64,000 nucleotides of DNA, from contig CAZSAP010000010.1 of the NCBI GenBank assembly GCA_964604705.1, forward strand, positions 62,001 through 126,000, given 5' to 3'. Each line of letters opens with the position of its first letter. Within the stretch, counting starts at the first letter, position 1. The notes below the pieces were generated by a model that was not told the origin of the DNA, ran no database searches, and saw nothing but the letters and a program-made list of their open reading frames with translations. The translations under genes were made by a program, and so were the position numbers. Source of the DNA: JAAXVQ01 sp964604705. Its GTDB lineage: Bacteria > Oederibacteriota > JAAXVQ01. This document shows positions 8,848 through 17,826 of this stretch, one piece after another.

Positions 8848-11442
8848 TTATTTGAACAAGTTCTTCAAGCCATCCAGGTTTTGCAACGAATCCTTGGCTT
8901 TCTCCACTTCCTGCGAAAGATTCTGCTTCATCTCTTCCGGGGACTTACCCTGTTGTTCCTGGACAAAGCTCTGTGCCTTCTTGCCGGCGTCGTTCACGGC
9001 ATTGGCAACCTTTTTCTGCGCATTGCCCGCGAACTGTTTCTTGATCCAATCCCAATCCGGATTCACCGCAGGCGAGGCAATGGGGCCGTTCATCAGGACC
9101 GGTATGCTCAGCCAGCCGTTTTCATCCTTCAATGCTTCCGAGTACTGCTTGAATTCACCCGAGAGATTCGACGTGGAGCGCGGGTTCAAGCTCGGCCGCA
9201 GGTGAAAGTCTTCAAACTCGGCGGTGAATTTGATCTTGCCGTTGGCCCAGAGACGAATGTCCCCGTCCAAACCCTTGGGACCCGAACCCAAATCAAACTT
9301 GGTTAGATCCACTTTCTGCTGGGCGATGGTAAATTCAATCGCGATATTGTCAAAGGGGATGTCCTGGCGGAACTTGTCCGAACCAAACAAGGTGGCCAAT
9401 TTCTCCTGGAACGCAAACTTGCGAATGCGTCCGTCCTTCAAGCTAAACACACCGTTTCCGGTCAACCTGGGTTTGGCCACGTTCGGGCTTACACCCGCAC
9501 CGTTGATCTGCAGTTTTCCGGTCAAACGCCCGGTGAGCTTATCTTTAATTTCGGAAATAATCTCAGGTTTCTTGAGCTTGGCGGCCACAAACGTATCCAC
9601 CACATCGTTGAGCAGCGGTTCAATGTCCACCTGCTTGAGCTCGGCATTCACCCCGTAGCCCAGCAGTTTCTGCGAGAAGTCCAAACGCACGGCTTCCCGA
9701 ATGCTGCCCTGGTATCCGGCAATGTCGCCGGTCTCGTTTAACACTTGCTTCTTCAAATCGATTTTAAACACCATCTTGCCTAATTTCACTTTGCCGAATT
9801 TCAAACCACCCAAGTTGGCTGCGCCTTGCATGCCCACTCCGGCCGGAATCAACTTGCTGGCATCCATCTCGGGTTTTTCCGGGGCGGCGGCCGCAGGGGC
9901 GCCCCCTTTGGCAACAGGTGCACTGGACCCGGCGGAAGCATCGGCCGCAGATGTCGCGCCGTCCTTTTTACCGGGCACCAACGCCATGAGCGCATCCACA
10001 TCCAGCATGGGCGAATCCAGGGCCCAATCCACCTGAGCCTTCAGGTTCTCCGGCTTGAGGGTCGCGGAATCACGCAAATCAAATCCCTTGGCCGTAAACG
10101 AAAACTTGATCGGTTGCCCACCCAGCTTGCCCTGCAACGACGGCAGGCTCACCTTGTCCGGCGCTACGGTGACTGTGGCATTGACATTTTCCAAGATGGC
10201 TTTTTTCTGGAAGGTGGCCGAAAGGTTCTGCGCCAAGACCTTCAAGGCCAGCTCCATTTTCTTCGGATCCTGGAAGCCCTTCACAGCAGCTGTGATTTGA
10301 ATCTTGCCTGACGCATTCACATCTTTAACCACATCGGTCTGCGTCTCAGGCAACGTGATATCCTGGGTCATATCCACATTGGACTTGGCCACGGCGATCT
10401 TGCCCACGACCTTCACCGGCACGTTCAACCCCTGCATGACCACATGCAGATCCACGTTGTCTTCCACATTGACTTCCAATGCGTTCAGGTCCTTCACCGG
10501 ACCGGCCGCCTTGAACCCCACCTTGGCCGCGCCGTCCATTTTAAACCCGGCAGGCAGCTTACCGGCCAAAGCCGGACCAAACGCCGAAAGAATCGCGCCG
10601 AAATCCGCATTCACATCGCCGCCCAAGTTCAACACCGGCCCGCTTAGAACCTTATCCACATCGCCTTTAACTCCGACCTTAACGCCGGGCAAGGTAACGG
10701 CCAAACTGTCCAAAAGGAATTTTTCCTGGAAGTACTGGAAGCGGAACTGAGTGTTCACATTCAGGGGCAAGTTCATGCCCATGGCCTTGATGTTGGTTGA
10801 GAGCAACACGGTCACAGGTGTAATCCCCGCCAAGGTCAAATTCTTGATCTCTAAGTTCAACGCGTCAATGGTATAGGTTTGGTTGGCTTTCACATCGCGG
10901 TACGCCAGTGTGGCGTTTTGAATGGCAATGCGCGAGACCAGCAGCTCGATCGGCAACTTACTCGGGCCTTTGGCCGTGGTCGTCACAGGCGCTGGCTCTG
11001 CGGCGGCTTCCGGTACCTTAGCACTCTTGGCTGGAATCATATCCGAGAAGTTAAAGGTGCCATCCGCAGCTTTTTCCACCATGACCGTCGGCCGATCCAG
11101 CACAACGGCCTTGATCATGACCTTGCCCACGAGCAGAGGCAGCAAACGGTATTTGACAATGATCGCTTTGTCACTCAAAAGCGGCTCAGCGGAAAAACCT
11201 TTGGCATTTTCCACCCGGATGTCCTTGATAACCACACCTTGGAAAATATTGAACCCTACAGATCCAACAGTCACACGGTGATGCGTGATCTCCAGGGCCT
11301 TCTGCTCCACCTGGGCCTTCACCTTGTCCCAAGGAATAAAAAACGGGACAATCACCGCCGCCAGACCCACCAGCACCACCAACCCGCCGGCGATCCAGAG
11401 TAATGTCCGAAACATGCTTTTAGGTTTTTTCGCGTCCGCCAT
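8848..11442 (-). CDS. AsmA family envelope protein
   Basis: This 864-aa protein has a short basic N-terminus, one membrane helix (about residues 11-35) and a long periplasmic body rich in beta strands. The start (FFIPWDKVKAQVEQKALEIT) and the GVVIKDIRVENAKGFS repeat pattern are typical of AsmA. An Ala/Gly/Ser linker lies near 500-540. The late section resembles the AsmA-like C-terminal region (GNGVFSLKDGRIRKF). Family members bridge the inner and outer membranes and are implicated in lipid transport. GGAGG lies 7 nt before the ATG. It is the first gene of the run to the M16 peptidase, 127 nt before the nucleotidyltransferase fusion. The exact cargo is not readable from sequence. Confidence 0.85.
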   Translation of the reverse strand: MADAKKPKSMFRTLLWIAGGLVVLVGLAAVIVPFFIPWDKVKAQVEQKALEITHHRVTVGSVGFNIFQGVVIKDIRVENAKGFSAEPLLSDKAIIVKYRLLPLLVGKVMIKAVVLDRPTVMVEKAADGTFNFSDMIPAKSAKVPEAAAEPAPVTTTAKGPSKLPIELLVSRIAIQNATLAYRDVKANQTYTIDALNLEIKNLTLAGITPVTVLLSTNIKAMGMNLPLNVNTQFRFQYFQEKFLLDSLAVTLPGVKVGVKGDVDKVLSGPVLNLGGDVNADFGAILSAFGPALAGKLPAGFKMDGAAKVGFKAAGPVKDLNALEVNVEDNVDLHVVMQGLNVPVKVVGKIAVAKSNVDMTQDITLPETQTDVVKDVNASGKIQITAAVKGFQDPKKMELALKVLAQNLSATFQKKAILENVNATVTVAPDKVSLPSLQGKLGGQPIKFSFTAKGFDLRDSATLKPENLKAQVDWALDSPMLDVDALMALVPGKKDGATSAADASAGSSAPVAKGGAPAAAAPEKPEMDASKLIPAGVGMQGAANLGGLKFGKVKLGKMVFKIDLKKQVLNETGDIAGYQGSIREAVRLDFSQKLLGYGVNAELKQVDIEPLLNDVVDTFVAAKLKKPEIISEIKDKLTGRLTGKLQINGAGVSPNVAKPRLTGNGVFSLKDGRIRKFAFQEKLATLFGSDKFRQDIPFDNIAIEFTIAQQKVDLTKFDLGSGPKGLDGDIRLWANGKIKFTAEFEDFHLRPSLNPRSTSNLSGEFKQYSEALKDENGWLSIPVLMNGPIASPAVNPDWDWIKKQFAGNAQKKVANAVNDAGKKAQSFVQEQQGKSPEEMKQNLSQEVEKAKDSLQNLDGLKNLFK

Positions 11443-11504
11443 AAACTTGCCTCCGAACTGGAATTAGATTTAACCCAATCAAAATTAATATACCTTTTAT
11501 AGAA

Positions 11505-11555
11505 CCAACGCCCCCTCGCTCCCCCTCTTTAACAAAGAGGGGGACAGGGGGAGTT
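11505..11555. repeat. Palindromic intergenic repeat, family A copy 1
   Basis: The outer arms AACGCCCCC and GGGGGAGTT enclose a perfect inner stem, CCCCCTCTTT (11521-11530) with AAAGAGGGGG (11534-11543) and a 3-nt loop. It lies between recA and asmA. A diverged copy with the same outer arms is at 59127-59196. Its downstream side on the minus strand lacks an immediate T-run, so it reads as a dispersed palindromic repeat that may also slow transcription after recA. Confidence 0.65.
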
Positions 11556-11565
11556 CAAGACTTAA

Positions 11566-12645
11566 CTAGACTTTCTTCACGCCCCGCGTCGCGGCCACAG
11601 GTTCCGCAGCCTCGGGCTTAGCGCCGTTGTTCCCTGACTCCGGAGTAGGTTCAGGCAAGAGCTTGGCGCGAATGCGCGTCTCAATGTCCTTGGCCACTTC
11701 CGGGTGCTGCTTCAAAAAGGCCTTAGCGGCTTCGCGCCCTTGCCCAATGCGCTGTTCGCCGAACGAGAACCAGGTGCCGGACTTATCCACGATCTCCTGG
11801 GCCACGCCCAAGTCGAGCATGTCGCCTTCGCGGGAAATGCCTTCGCCAAACATAATGTCAAAGGTGGCATTGCCGAACGGCGGGGCCACTTTGTTCTTCA
11901 CCACTTTGACCTTCACGCGGCTGCCGATCACCTCTTCGCCCTGCTTGATGCTCTCGGTGCGGCGAATGTCCAAACGCAAGCTGGAGTAGAACTTCAAGGC
12001 GCGTCCGCCCGGCGTGGTCTCGGGATTGCCGAACATGACGCCGATCTTTTCACGCAATTGGTTAATGAAGATCACCGTGGTGTTGGCCCGTGAGCTAATG
12101 GCCGTGAGCTTGCGCAAGGCTTGCGACATCAGGCGGGCCTGGAGACCCATGTGCGAGTCACCCATCTCACCCTCGATTTCCGCACGCGGGACCAAGGCGG
12201 CCACGGAGTCAATGACAATCACGTCCAGTGCGCCGGAGCGCACCAAAGTCTCGCAAATGTCCAAGGCCTGCTCACCTGAATCCGGCTGGGAGATGAGCAT
12301 GTTGTCCACATCCACGCCGATCTTGCGGGCGTACTCCGGGTCCAAGGCGTGTTCCGCGTCAATGAACGCCGCATTCCCGCCGGCTTTCTGCGTCTCGGCC
12401 ACAATGTGCTGGGCCAGCGTTGTCTTACCCGACGACTCGGGGCCAAACAACTCAATGATGCGTCCGCGCGGCACGCCGCCAATGCCAATGGCCACGTCCA
12501 AGGAGATCGCACCCGTGGAGATGGCTTTGAGATCCGCCACCGGGCGTTCGGAAAATTTCATAATGGTGCCTTTGCCAAATTGCTTTTCAATTTGGGAAAT
12601 GGCCAATTCGAGAGCTTTGCTTTTTTCACTGGATGGGTTTGACAT
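11566..12645 (-). CDS. recA: Recombinase RecA
   Basis: RecA forms ATP-dependent filaments on single-stranded DNA for homologous recombination and SOS signalling. The 359-aa protein has Walker A GPESSGKTT, Walker B (LDVIVIDSVAALVP), the L1 loop region GEMGDSHMGLQARLMSQALR, the FINQLREKIGVMFGNPETT segment with L2, and the C-terminal domain WFSFGEQRIGQGREAAKAFL. It ends in an Ala/Glu/Pro tail of normal kind. The ATG at 12645 is preceded by GGAGG with 5-nt spacing; the longer frame to 12684 has no ribosome site. A near-consensus promoter lies 110 nt upstream. No LexA box of the common types (CTGT-N8-ACAG or GAAC-N4-GTTC) is visible. Confidence 0.98.
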   Translation of the reverse strand: MSNPSSEKSKALELAISQIEKQFGKGTIMKFSERPVADLKAISTGAISLDVAIGIGGVPRGRIIELFGPESSGKTTLAQHIVAETQKAGGNAAFIDAEHALDPEYARKIGVDVDNMLISQPDSGEQALDICETLVRSGALDVIVIDSVAALVPRAEIEGEMGDSHMGLQARLMSQALRKLTAISSRANTTVIFINQLREKIGVMFGNPETTPGGRALKFYSSLRLDIRRTESIKQGEEVIGSRVKVKVVKNKVAPPFGNATFDIMFGEGISREGDMLDLGVAQEIVDKSGTWFSFGEQRIGQGREAAKAFLKQHPEVAKDIETRIRAKLLPEPTPESGNNGAKPEAAEPVAATRGVKKV

Positions 12646-12755
12646 GACTTCCTCCGGACCAAAATAGGATACCGCTGCAGGCAAGCCGGGATGTACCCTG
12701 AAAAGCGGGCCCCGCGCTAGAAAAAATGCTTATTTTATAAACATTTTAACGCGAA

Positions 12756-12785
12756 ATTGTAGCACGCACATTTTTAAGGTGTCAA
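12756..12785 (-). promoter_or_regulatory. Sigma-70-type promoter of recA
   Basis: On the minus strand a perfect -35 TTGACA (12780-12785) is followed after 18 nt by the -10 TACAAT (12756-12761, one mismatch). It is oriented toward recA and is among the strongest promoter matches in the window. Confidence 0.75.
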
Positions 12786-12885
12786 GGTGTTTCCCGAGCG
12801 ACTTTGCCCATGGCGCAAACAGGTGATTTTAGACCCAGAATCGGGAACAAGATTGTGAAAAAAATTGAGAGAGAGCCTTTTTTAT

Positions 12886-12911
12886 GGGGACAGGTACTAG
12901 TACCTGTCCCC
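12886..12911. repeat. Perfect 26-bp palindrome, REP-like (family B)
   Basis: The arm GGGGACAGGTACT is followed directly by its exact complement, giving a 26-bp dyad with no spacer, 20 nt after the zinc-ribbon gene stop. No T-run follows on either strand. GGGGACAGG...CCTGTCCCC palindromes are a recurrent dispersed type in bacterial genomes, often linked to REP-associated Y1 transposases; none is in this window. Assignment as a REP element is inference. Confidence 0.65.
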
Positions 12912-12931
12912 AGCCCGTTCTAAAACAACTG

Positions 12932-13675
12932 TTACTCAAACACCACTTCGGCCTCGCGGGGCCAGCGTTCGCCGACCATGATCCACTTCCCGCCGCGCAA
13001 CTCAAAAAAGAAGGTCACAGTAGTCCACGGGTACAGTTTCTCATGGGTTTCTTTGAAGTGATAGGCAATGCTGAAGCGATAGGTAGCCGACACTTTCTCA
13101 TCGGTTACATAGTGGATCTCAGGCTTCTCACGGTCCACTTTCATCATAAGTTCTTCCGGAAAGCGAAACGGAGTGCGTTTCTTCATAACTTCCTTGCCCC
13201 ACTCCAGCTTGTCCACCAGGGCCGAATCCACCATCTTGGAAAACTCCTTGGCCATGACCGGATCCACGGCCCGCGGATCGATATGAACTTCCTGCACCTC
13301 AGGCTTGTGGTCGCTCAGCATCCACCAGGCCCCGCCCCCCAGCGCAACCAATAACCCACCGGCAATCATCCAGGTTCTGGGTTGTTTGGCCCAGTTCAAT
13401 AGTTTTTCCACCCAAGGGTGCGTCTCTTCGCCGATCTCCAAAATTTCCGTTTCGTGCTCGTGTTCACCTTCGGTGGTTTCATGTGCTACGGTCGGAGTGT
13501 CATGCCCTTTATCAAAAACAATGGTAATTCCCTGCCCTGAGGAAGATTCTTCATGCTCAACCTGTTCAGGCTCTACAGGACGGTCGGGCATGTAAGAGAC
13601 GGTATTGCTTCCGCAAAAAGGACAACGCGTCGCGCTGCCTTCGAGGGGTTTATGGCATTCACCGCACACTCTCAT
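12932..13675 (-). CDS. Zinc-ribbon membrane protein of unknown function
   Basis: This 247-aa protein starts with a zinc ribbon (CGECHKPL...CPFCGS). An acidic, His/Glu-rich segment follows (about 45-85), then one membrane helix (TWMIAGGLLVALGGGAWW) and a C-terminal domain of about 140 residues ending in a WTTVTFFFELRGGKWIMVGE strand pattern. That last part resembles NTF2/lumazine-binding-like folds, which is a guess. The ATG at 13675 overlaps the GT9 stop by 4 nt (ATGA), so it is the last gene of the polysaccharide operon. Zinc-ribbon proteins tailing such operons often have no assigned function. Confidence 0.75.
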   Translation of the reverse strand: MRVCGECHKPLEGSATRCPFCGSNTVSYMPDRPVEPEQVEHEESSSGQGITIVFDKGHDTPTVAHETTEGEHEHETEILEIGEETHPWVEKLLNWAKQPRTWMIAGGLLVALGGGAWWMLSDHKPEVQEVHIDPRAVDPVMAKEFSKMVDSALVDKLEWGKEVMKKRTPFRFPEELMMKVDREKPEIHYVTDEKVSATYRFSIAYHFKETHEKLYPWTTVTFFFELRGGKWIMVGERWPREAEVVFE

Positions 13676-14724
13676 GATTGAGCCTCCCGTGACGTCCAAA
13701 GTTCCATGGCCAGATTATAAACCGTATCTTCCGAAAGGTCATCCAAACAAATGCGCCGTGCCTGCCGGCACTGTTCCGAGTGACACGGACGGCACTCCAC
13801 ACTCACACCCGCCACGCGGTTCTGGGGGGTGTCCGGGTTGTTGTTCACATGATCCGTGGGTCCGTAACAAATCAGCGTGGGCACGCGAAACGCCTCGGCA
13901 AAATACTTGGGGCCCGAGTCGTTGCCCATGAACAACCGGCTCCGGGCAATGATCCCCGCCAAGGTGCGCAGCGGCAGCCCTACGGCCAGCAATGCATCTT
14001 TCCCCAGAGCCTGTGCGCACACATCGATCAAGGGCTGTTCGTGCGGTGCGCCCGAAAGCACGACGCGCGCACCTGTGGCGGCCACCAAACGCTGGGCCAC
14101 GGCCGCATAGTGCGCTGCGTTCCAACACTTTAAAGGCCATCCGCCGCCGGGCGAGATCACCAGCAACGGCCGCTTTCCATCCCAACCCGAGGTACGCAAA
14201 TGAGCCTCGGCCGCGCTCCGGTCCGCGTCACTAAGGAAGAATTCCAAGGTGCGCTCGGTCCCGGTCCAGCCAAGCTCGCGGGCAAACTGCAAGTTCAAGT
14301 CCACCACGTAGCGGTGCTGCGCCGTGATCCGGTGCGTGTAAAAATATTTTCGCCCGCGCAAGTTAAAGCCCATGCGCACCGGTACCCCGGCCAGAGCGCC
14401 CCACCCGGCCGAACGCATGCTCCCGTACAGATCAATAAAAAGATCCACTTTTTTCTTTCGGATAGCTCGAACAAACCCCAGGTGCTGTCGAATCCGCCCC
14501 CACGTCCCTGCTGCCTTGAGCGCCTTCACGGGGTGCGCCCAAAACTCATCCACGCGTCCATGGGTGGCAAACAGGTCTTGGTAGGTGTCATCGGCCACCA
14601 TGATCAGTTTGGCCGACGGATAGCGTTCCTTGAGCGCACGCAAAAGCGGAAATGTGGTCAACACATCGCCTAAGGTGCGCAACTTGACCACCATAATGGT
14701 TTTCGGTTCAAGCGTTTTCAACAT
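13672..14724 (-). CDS. GT9 family glycosyltransferase (heptosyltransferase-like)
   Basis: This 350-aa GT-B glycosyltransferase of family 9 transfers a sugar, classically heptose, to the LPS core. It has the N-terminal VVKLRTLGDVLTTFPLLRAL, the acceptor/donor motif VISPGGGWPLKCWNAAHYAA, the late GNDSGPKYFAEAFRVPT nucleotide-sugar loop, and a C-terminal Cys cluster (CRPCHSEQCRQARRIC). There is no membrane segment; it should act at the cytoplasmic face of the inner membrane. The start overlaps the preceding polymerase-GT9 fusion by 7 nt. The donor sugar is not determinable. Confidence 0.88.
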   Translation of the reverse strand: MLKTLEPKTIMVVKLRTLGDVLTTFPLLRALKERYPSAKLIMVADDTYQDLFATHGRVDEFWAHPVKALKAAGTWGRIRQHLGFVRAIRKKKVDLFIDLYGSMRSAGWGALAGVPVRMGFNLRGRKYFYTHRITAQHRYVVDLNLQFARELGWTGTERTLEFFLSDADRSAAEAHLRTSGWDGKRPLLVISPGGGWPLKCWNAAHYAAVAQRLVAATGARVVLSGAPHEQPLIDVCAQALGKDALLAVGLPLRTLAGIIARSRLFMGNDSGPKYFAEAFRVPTLICYGPTDHVNNNPDTPQNRVAGVSVECRPCHSEQCRQARRICLDDLSEDTVYNLAMELWTSREAQS

Positions 14725-16943
14725 GCATCCTTCTCCCGCATTGGTCGCTTTTTCCCCAAAACCTCATGCAATGCCGCCAGCACCTGCTTCACGCTCAACG
14801 CCTGCCAGCAGCGCGTATTGTTGCATACATCCTTGTGACAAGGCCAACACTCGGGTGGTGTGTGCAAGGCCCGGTGCCCGTTCTTTTCCGCGTACGGGAA
14901 CCACACCTCCGGCTCTCCAGGACCAAAGAGGCCAATGGTCGGCGTACCCACGGCCGGGCCTAGATGCAAAGGAAACGCATCGTTTGAAAGCACCACGGCA
15001 CTGGCCGACCATAAGGCCGCCAGTTGCCCGGGCGTGAGGTTCTCAGCGCACAAGCGCATTTTCTCGGCGCGTTGCGCATACGTATCGCGCAGATCTTTTT
15101 CCAAAGGCCCAAAAACAAAGACCGATCGCAGCCCTCGCTCGGCCTGCAGGGCATCGGCCACCTCCAAAAAGCGCTCCAAAGGCCAGCGTTTGGCCGGATG
15201 CGTGCCGCCGGGAAAGACGCCCACAAAACCCCGGGGTTGCAAACGCCGCGCACGTAAAAATTCTTTTAGCCACGCGGCATCGTCGGGCGATATCTCCCAA
15301 CGCGGACGCAACGAGAGCTGTTTCATCCCGAGCGTGCGCAGAATATCAAAATAGGATTCCCATGCCGGACGCGCTCCCGGCCGATCGGCTTGCGTACGTA
15401 AATGAAAAAGGACATCCCAAACTTTGACGCGCGGACCGATCTTCAAACGCGCACCTGAAACCGCCGCCAGTTGCGCCGTGCGGGGATTGCCAAAAAGATC
15501 CGCCACCACATCGTAGTCACGCCGACGAAGCTCGCGCACACGCTCCCACCAGGCACGATGGTCGTGCCGCGGCAATGAAAACACACGATCCCAAGCAGGT
15601 TCCCCTTCCGCCACGGGAAGCGAGGACGGTTCGGTGAGCAAATCCACTTGCGCATTGGGGAAATCGCGCTTGATTAAGCGCGGCACGGCCGAGGCGAGCA
15701 GCACGTCTCCACGAAAGCGCGGGCGCAAAAATAAAAACCGGGGACGCTTGCGTAAGGAAAAATCCGGGACCTCGGCGGACCAGGACGCGGTCGCGGCCAA
15801 CAGGCCCGTGAGAAAAAACACAATGGTAATGACTTGCGCCGTGCCGAAATTGAACTCAAACAGGCCGTTGATTAAAAACGCCACCAACGTGGCCGTTAGC
15901 CCCAATACTTCCCCAGCCCGCTCGGGAGCCGCAACCCGCAAGGCGCGCCATCCCTTCCAGCCGGCACGCAACAACGCCAGAGCCCAGAGCAAAAAGAACC
16001 CCACTGAAATCAACCCGCCGTTGAGCCCTAACTGCAACACCGTGTTGTGCACATGCGGCGGACTCTGTTCAATGGCTTCCGGATGCACATAGCGCGCATA
16101 ATACGTGGATAAGTTGTCCACCCCGTAGCCCAAGACCGGACGGTCGCGCAACAACTTCAACCCTGTGTCCCACATGTAACGCCGCTCCACGTTGCTGGTA
16201 ATGGTCTTGGAGGTTAGACTGAACACTCTTTGGGCCACCGGGGTATTTGGAAAGAGCCACAAGCAAGCCACCACCAACAACATGCCGCCGACCGGTAGGC
16301 GCCAATCCTTAAACAAGCCCAACAACACAAATGCCGCAAGGGCGCCGATCCAGGAAGAGCGAGTGTACGTCATGACCAGGGCGGTACCTACCAGGGCCAA
16401 AGGCAGCAACCAGGCCCAGCGCGCCGTGGTCCGGTTAAATAAGACGCGGGAAAGCACCAAGATGGAGGCCAGCATGTACATGCCCCCGGCCGCCATATAG
16501 TCCCCGGAAAACGAACGCGCCCGGTCTCCATTCAAACCCATCAGATGCGCCGTAATGGACCAAACCGCACAAATGGTGGCCCCGACGAGAAAGAGGTTCA
16601 CCCAGCGCCGCGCGGTCAAAGGCTGATCCACGCTGGTGGCGGTCAGAAAAAAAATCACCATCAATCCAACCTTGCGCAGGCCAAACATACTCCCATTGAC
16701 GGTGCCGGCCAAAACCGACGAGAGCACCAGCGTTGCCCCCAACAGCAAGAGCGGGAGGTTGGCCGGCGAAGCCTTGATTTTCCATTCGCGGCGCACGGCC
16801 ATGCCGACCACCCAGGCGGCCGCACTTACCCAGATTAAATTTTGCAAGGCAATGCTGGCCACGGCAAAAAACGCAAAGGCCGCCAAGGCTCCCATTTGCC
16901 AACGGCGAGCGCTCACGCCCACCGCCTCTGCTTGAACATTCAT
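14718..16943 (-). CDS. O-antigen ligase/polymerase fused to GT9 glycosyltransferase
   Basis: Residues about 1-400 (741 aa from the chosen start) are a polytopic Wzy/WaaL-type domain. Many hydrophobic helices flank the large loop GYGVDNLSTYYARYVHPEA...SPPHVHNTVLQLGLNGGL, the family's conserved periplasmic segment. Residues about 410-735 are a GT9 domain with FLRPRFRGDVLLASAVPRL, GVFPGGTHPAKRWPLERF, SNDAFPLHLGPAVGTPTIGLFGP and a Cys cluster (CWPCHKDVCNNTRC). The ATG at 16943 has AAGGAG 9 nt upstream, 5 nt after the deacetylase stop. Fusing a polymerase or ligase, whose active loop is periplasmic, to a cytoplasmic sugar transferase is unusual. It suggests coupled chain addition and transfer. Confidence 0.85.
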   Translation of the reverse strand: MNVQAEAVGVSARRWQMGALAAFAFFAVASIALQNLIWVSAAAWVVGMAVRREWKIKASPANLPLLLLGATLVLSSVLAGTVNGSMFGLRKVGLMVIFFLTATSVDQPLTARRWVNLFLVGATICAVWSITAHLMGLNGDRARSFSGDYMAAGGMYMLASILVLSRVLFNRTTARWAWLLPLALVGTALVMTYTRSSWIGALAAFVLLGLFKDWRLPVGGMLLVVACLWLFPNTPVAQRVFSLTSKTITSNVERRYMWDTGLKLLRDRPVLGYGVDNLSTYYARYVHPEAIEQSPPHVHNTVLQLGLNGGLISVGFFLLWALALLRAGWKGWRALRVAAPERAGEVLGLTATLVAFLINGLFEFNFGTAQVITIVFFLTGLLAATASWSAEVPDFSLRKRPRFLFLRPRFRGDVLLASAVPRLIKRDFPNAQVDLLTEPSSLPVAEGEPAWDRVFSLPRHDHRAWWERVRELRRRDYDVVADLFGNPRTAQLAAVSGARLKIGPRVKVWDVLFHLRTQADRPGARPAWESYFDILRTLGMKQLSLRPRWEISPDDAAWLKEFLRARRLQPRGFVGVFPGGTHPAKRWPLERFLEVADALQAERGLRSVFVFGPLEKDLRDTYAQRAEKMRLCAENLTPGQLAALWSASAVVLSNDAFPLHLGPAVGTPTIGLFGPGEPEVWFPYAEKNGHRALHTPPECWPCHKDVCNNTRCWQALSVKQVLAALHEVLGKKRPMREKDAC

Positions 16944-16948
16944 CAGCC

Positions 16949-17683
16949 TTATCTCCTTTTCCAGGCGCGATACCGCAAATACCAACTGGAGATCTTTCGG
17001 GAAAACGCACTCAGGGAATCGGTGCGCTTGACATACACGCGACGCAGGGCCCAGAGATCGGCGGTTACGGACTTGGTTCCTGGAGAAATGGCTGTAGCGG
17101 CCACGTACCCCGACTCTACAACTGCCTTGTGCGCCGCCGCATCCCAGGCTCCAAACGGATATGAGAACACTTGCACCGGTCCACCAATGGCCTCTTCCAA
17201 AACGCGGCGTGAATCCGCCACCTCACGGCGCAATCCATCGGATGTGAGCCCCGGCAAGCCGCAGTGCGTGGCACCGTGCGATCCGATCTCCCAGCCTTGG
17301 CCTTGCAGTTCGGACAAATCGCTTGCGCGCAGACAGTCCTCACGCGGCAGGTCCTTCCCCTCGTCCCAAAAATTGTGCTTGCCGAGGGCTTGCGAAACCG
17401 CAAACACCGTGGCCGTGAAACCCGATGCGTCCAGGAGTGGTTTGGCATGGGTCAGCAACGAGGCATATGCATCGTCAAAGGTAATCACCACGCTGCGCTG
17501 CGGCAGGCGCGCCTCACCCCGTGCGGCTTGGGCCACATGCGCCAAGGTTACGGTCTGAAAATGCCGGCGGCGCAGAAACTCCAATTGCGCGCGAAACGCC
17601 GCGGTCGTGACCGTTAGGTCGTTGCGGGAATCGGCTTCGGGCTTAATGCTGTGATACATCAGGATGGGAAGATTCATGGGCAC
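16949..17683 (-). CDS. NodB-fold polysaccharide deacetylase (CE4)
   Basis: This 244-aa protein of the polysaccharide deacetylase family removes N- or O-acetyl groups from cell-envelope or secreted sugars. The start PILMYHSIKP is typical. Catalytic motifs are VITFDDAYAS (motif 1 Asp pair), SHGATHCGLPGL (motif 2 histidines) and VFSYPFGAWD (motif 3). There is no signal peptide, so it may act at the cytoplasmic face on a lipid-linked intermediate. The start is GTG at 17683 with AGGA 7 nt upstream; an ATG two codons later is possible. It heads the polysaccharide operon (deacetylase, polymerase-GT9, GT9, zinc ribbon). Confidence 0.9.
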   Translation of the reverse strand: MPMNLPILMYHSIKPEADSRNDLTVTTAAFRAQLEFLRRRHFQTVTLAHVAQAARGEARLPQRSVVITFDDAYASLLTHAKPLLDASGFTATVFAVSQALGKHNFWDEGKDLPREDCLRASDLSELQGQGWEIGSHGATHCGLPGLTSDGLRREVADSRRVLEEAIGGPVQVFSYPFGAWDAAAHKAVVESGYVAATAISPGTKSVTADLWALRRVYVKRTDSLSAFSRKISSWYLRYRAWKRR

Positions 17684-17826
17684 TCGGAGGTCCTATAAAA
17701 TAAATACAGAACAAAAAGATGCGAGACATTCCTGAGCAAAAGAAAAACAGAACCATAGGCCGCACTTGAGTTCCCTATTTTCCATTGTCGATTCTCAATG
17801 GCTCCGAACTCGGAAGCTTTAGCTTC

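Larger units (their letters stand above)
12646..12931. other. Intergenic region upstream of recA
   Basis: This 286-bp region holds the recA promoter (12756-12785) and a perfect 26-bp palindrome (12886-12911). Between them I see no ORF with a ribosome-binding site and no RNA gene. The recA leader, about 105 nt, is AT-rich next to the promoter and GC-rich near the gene, with no obvious operator. Confidence 0.5.

Noticed and set aside
13672..14234. Possible frameshifts in the GT9 genes from several long shadow frames
   Set aside because: GC-rich sequence gives long frames on all strands; the GT9 motifs run uninterrupted in the called frame.
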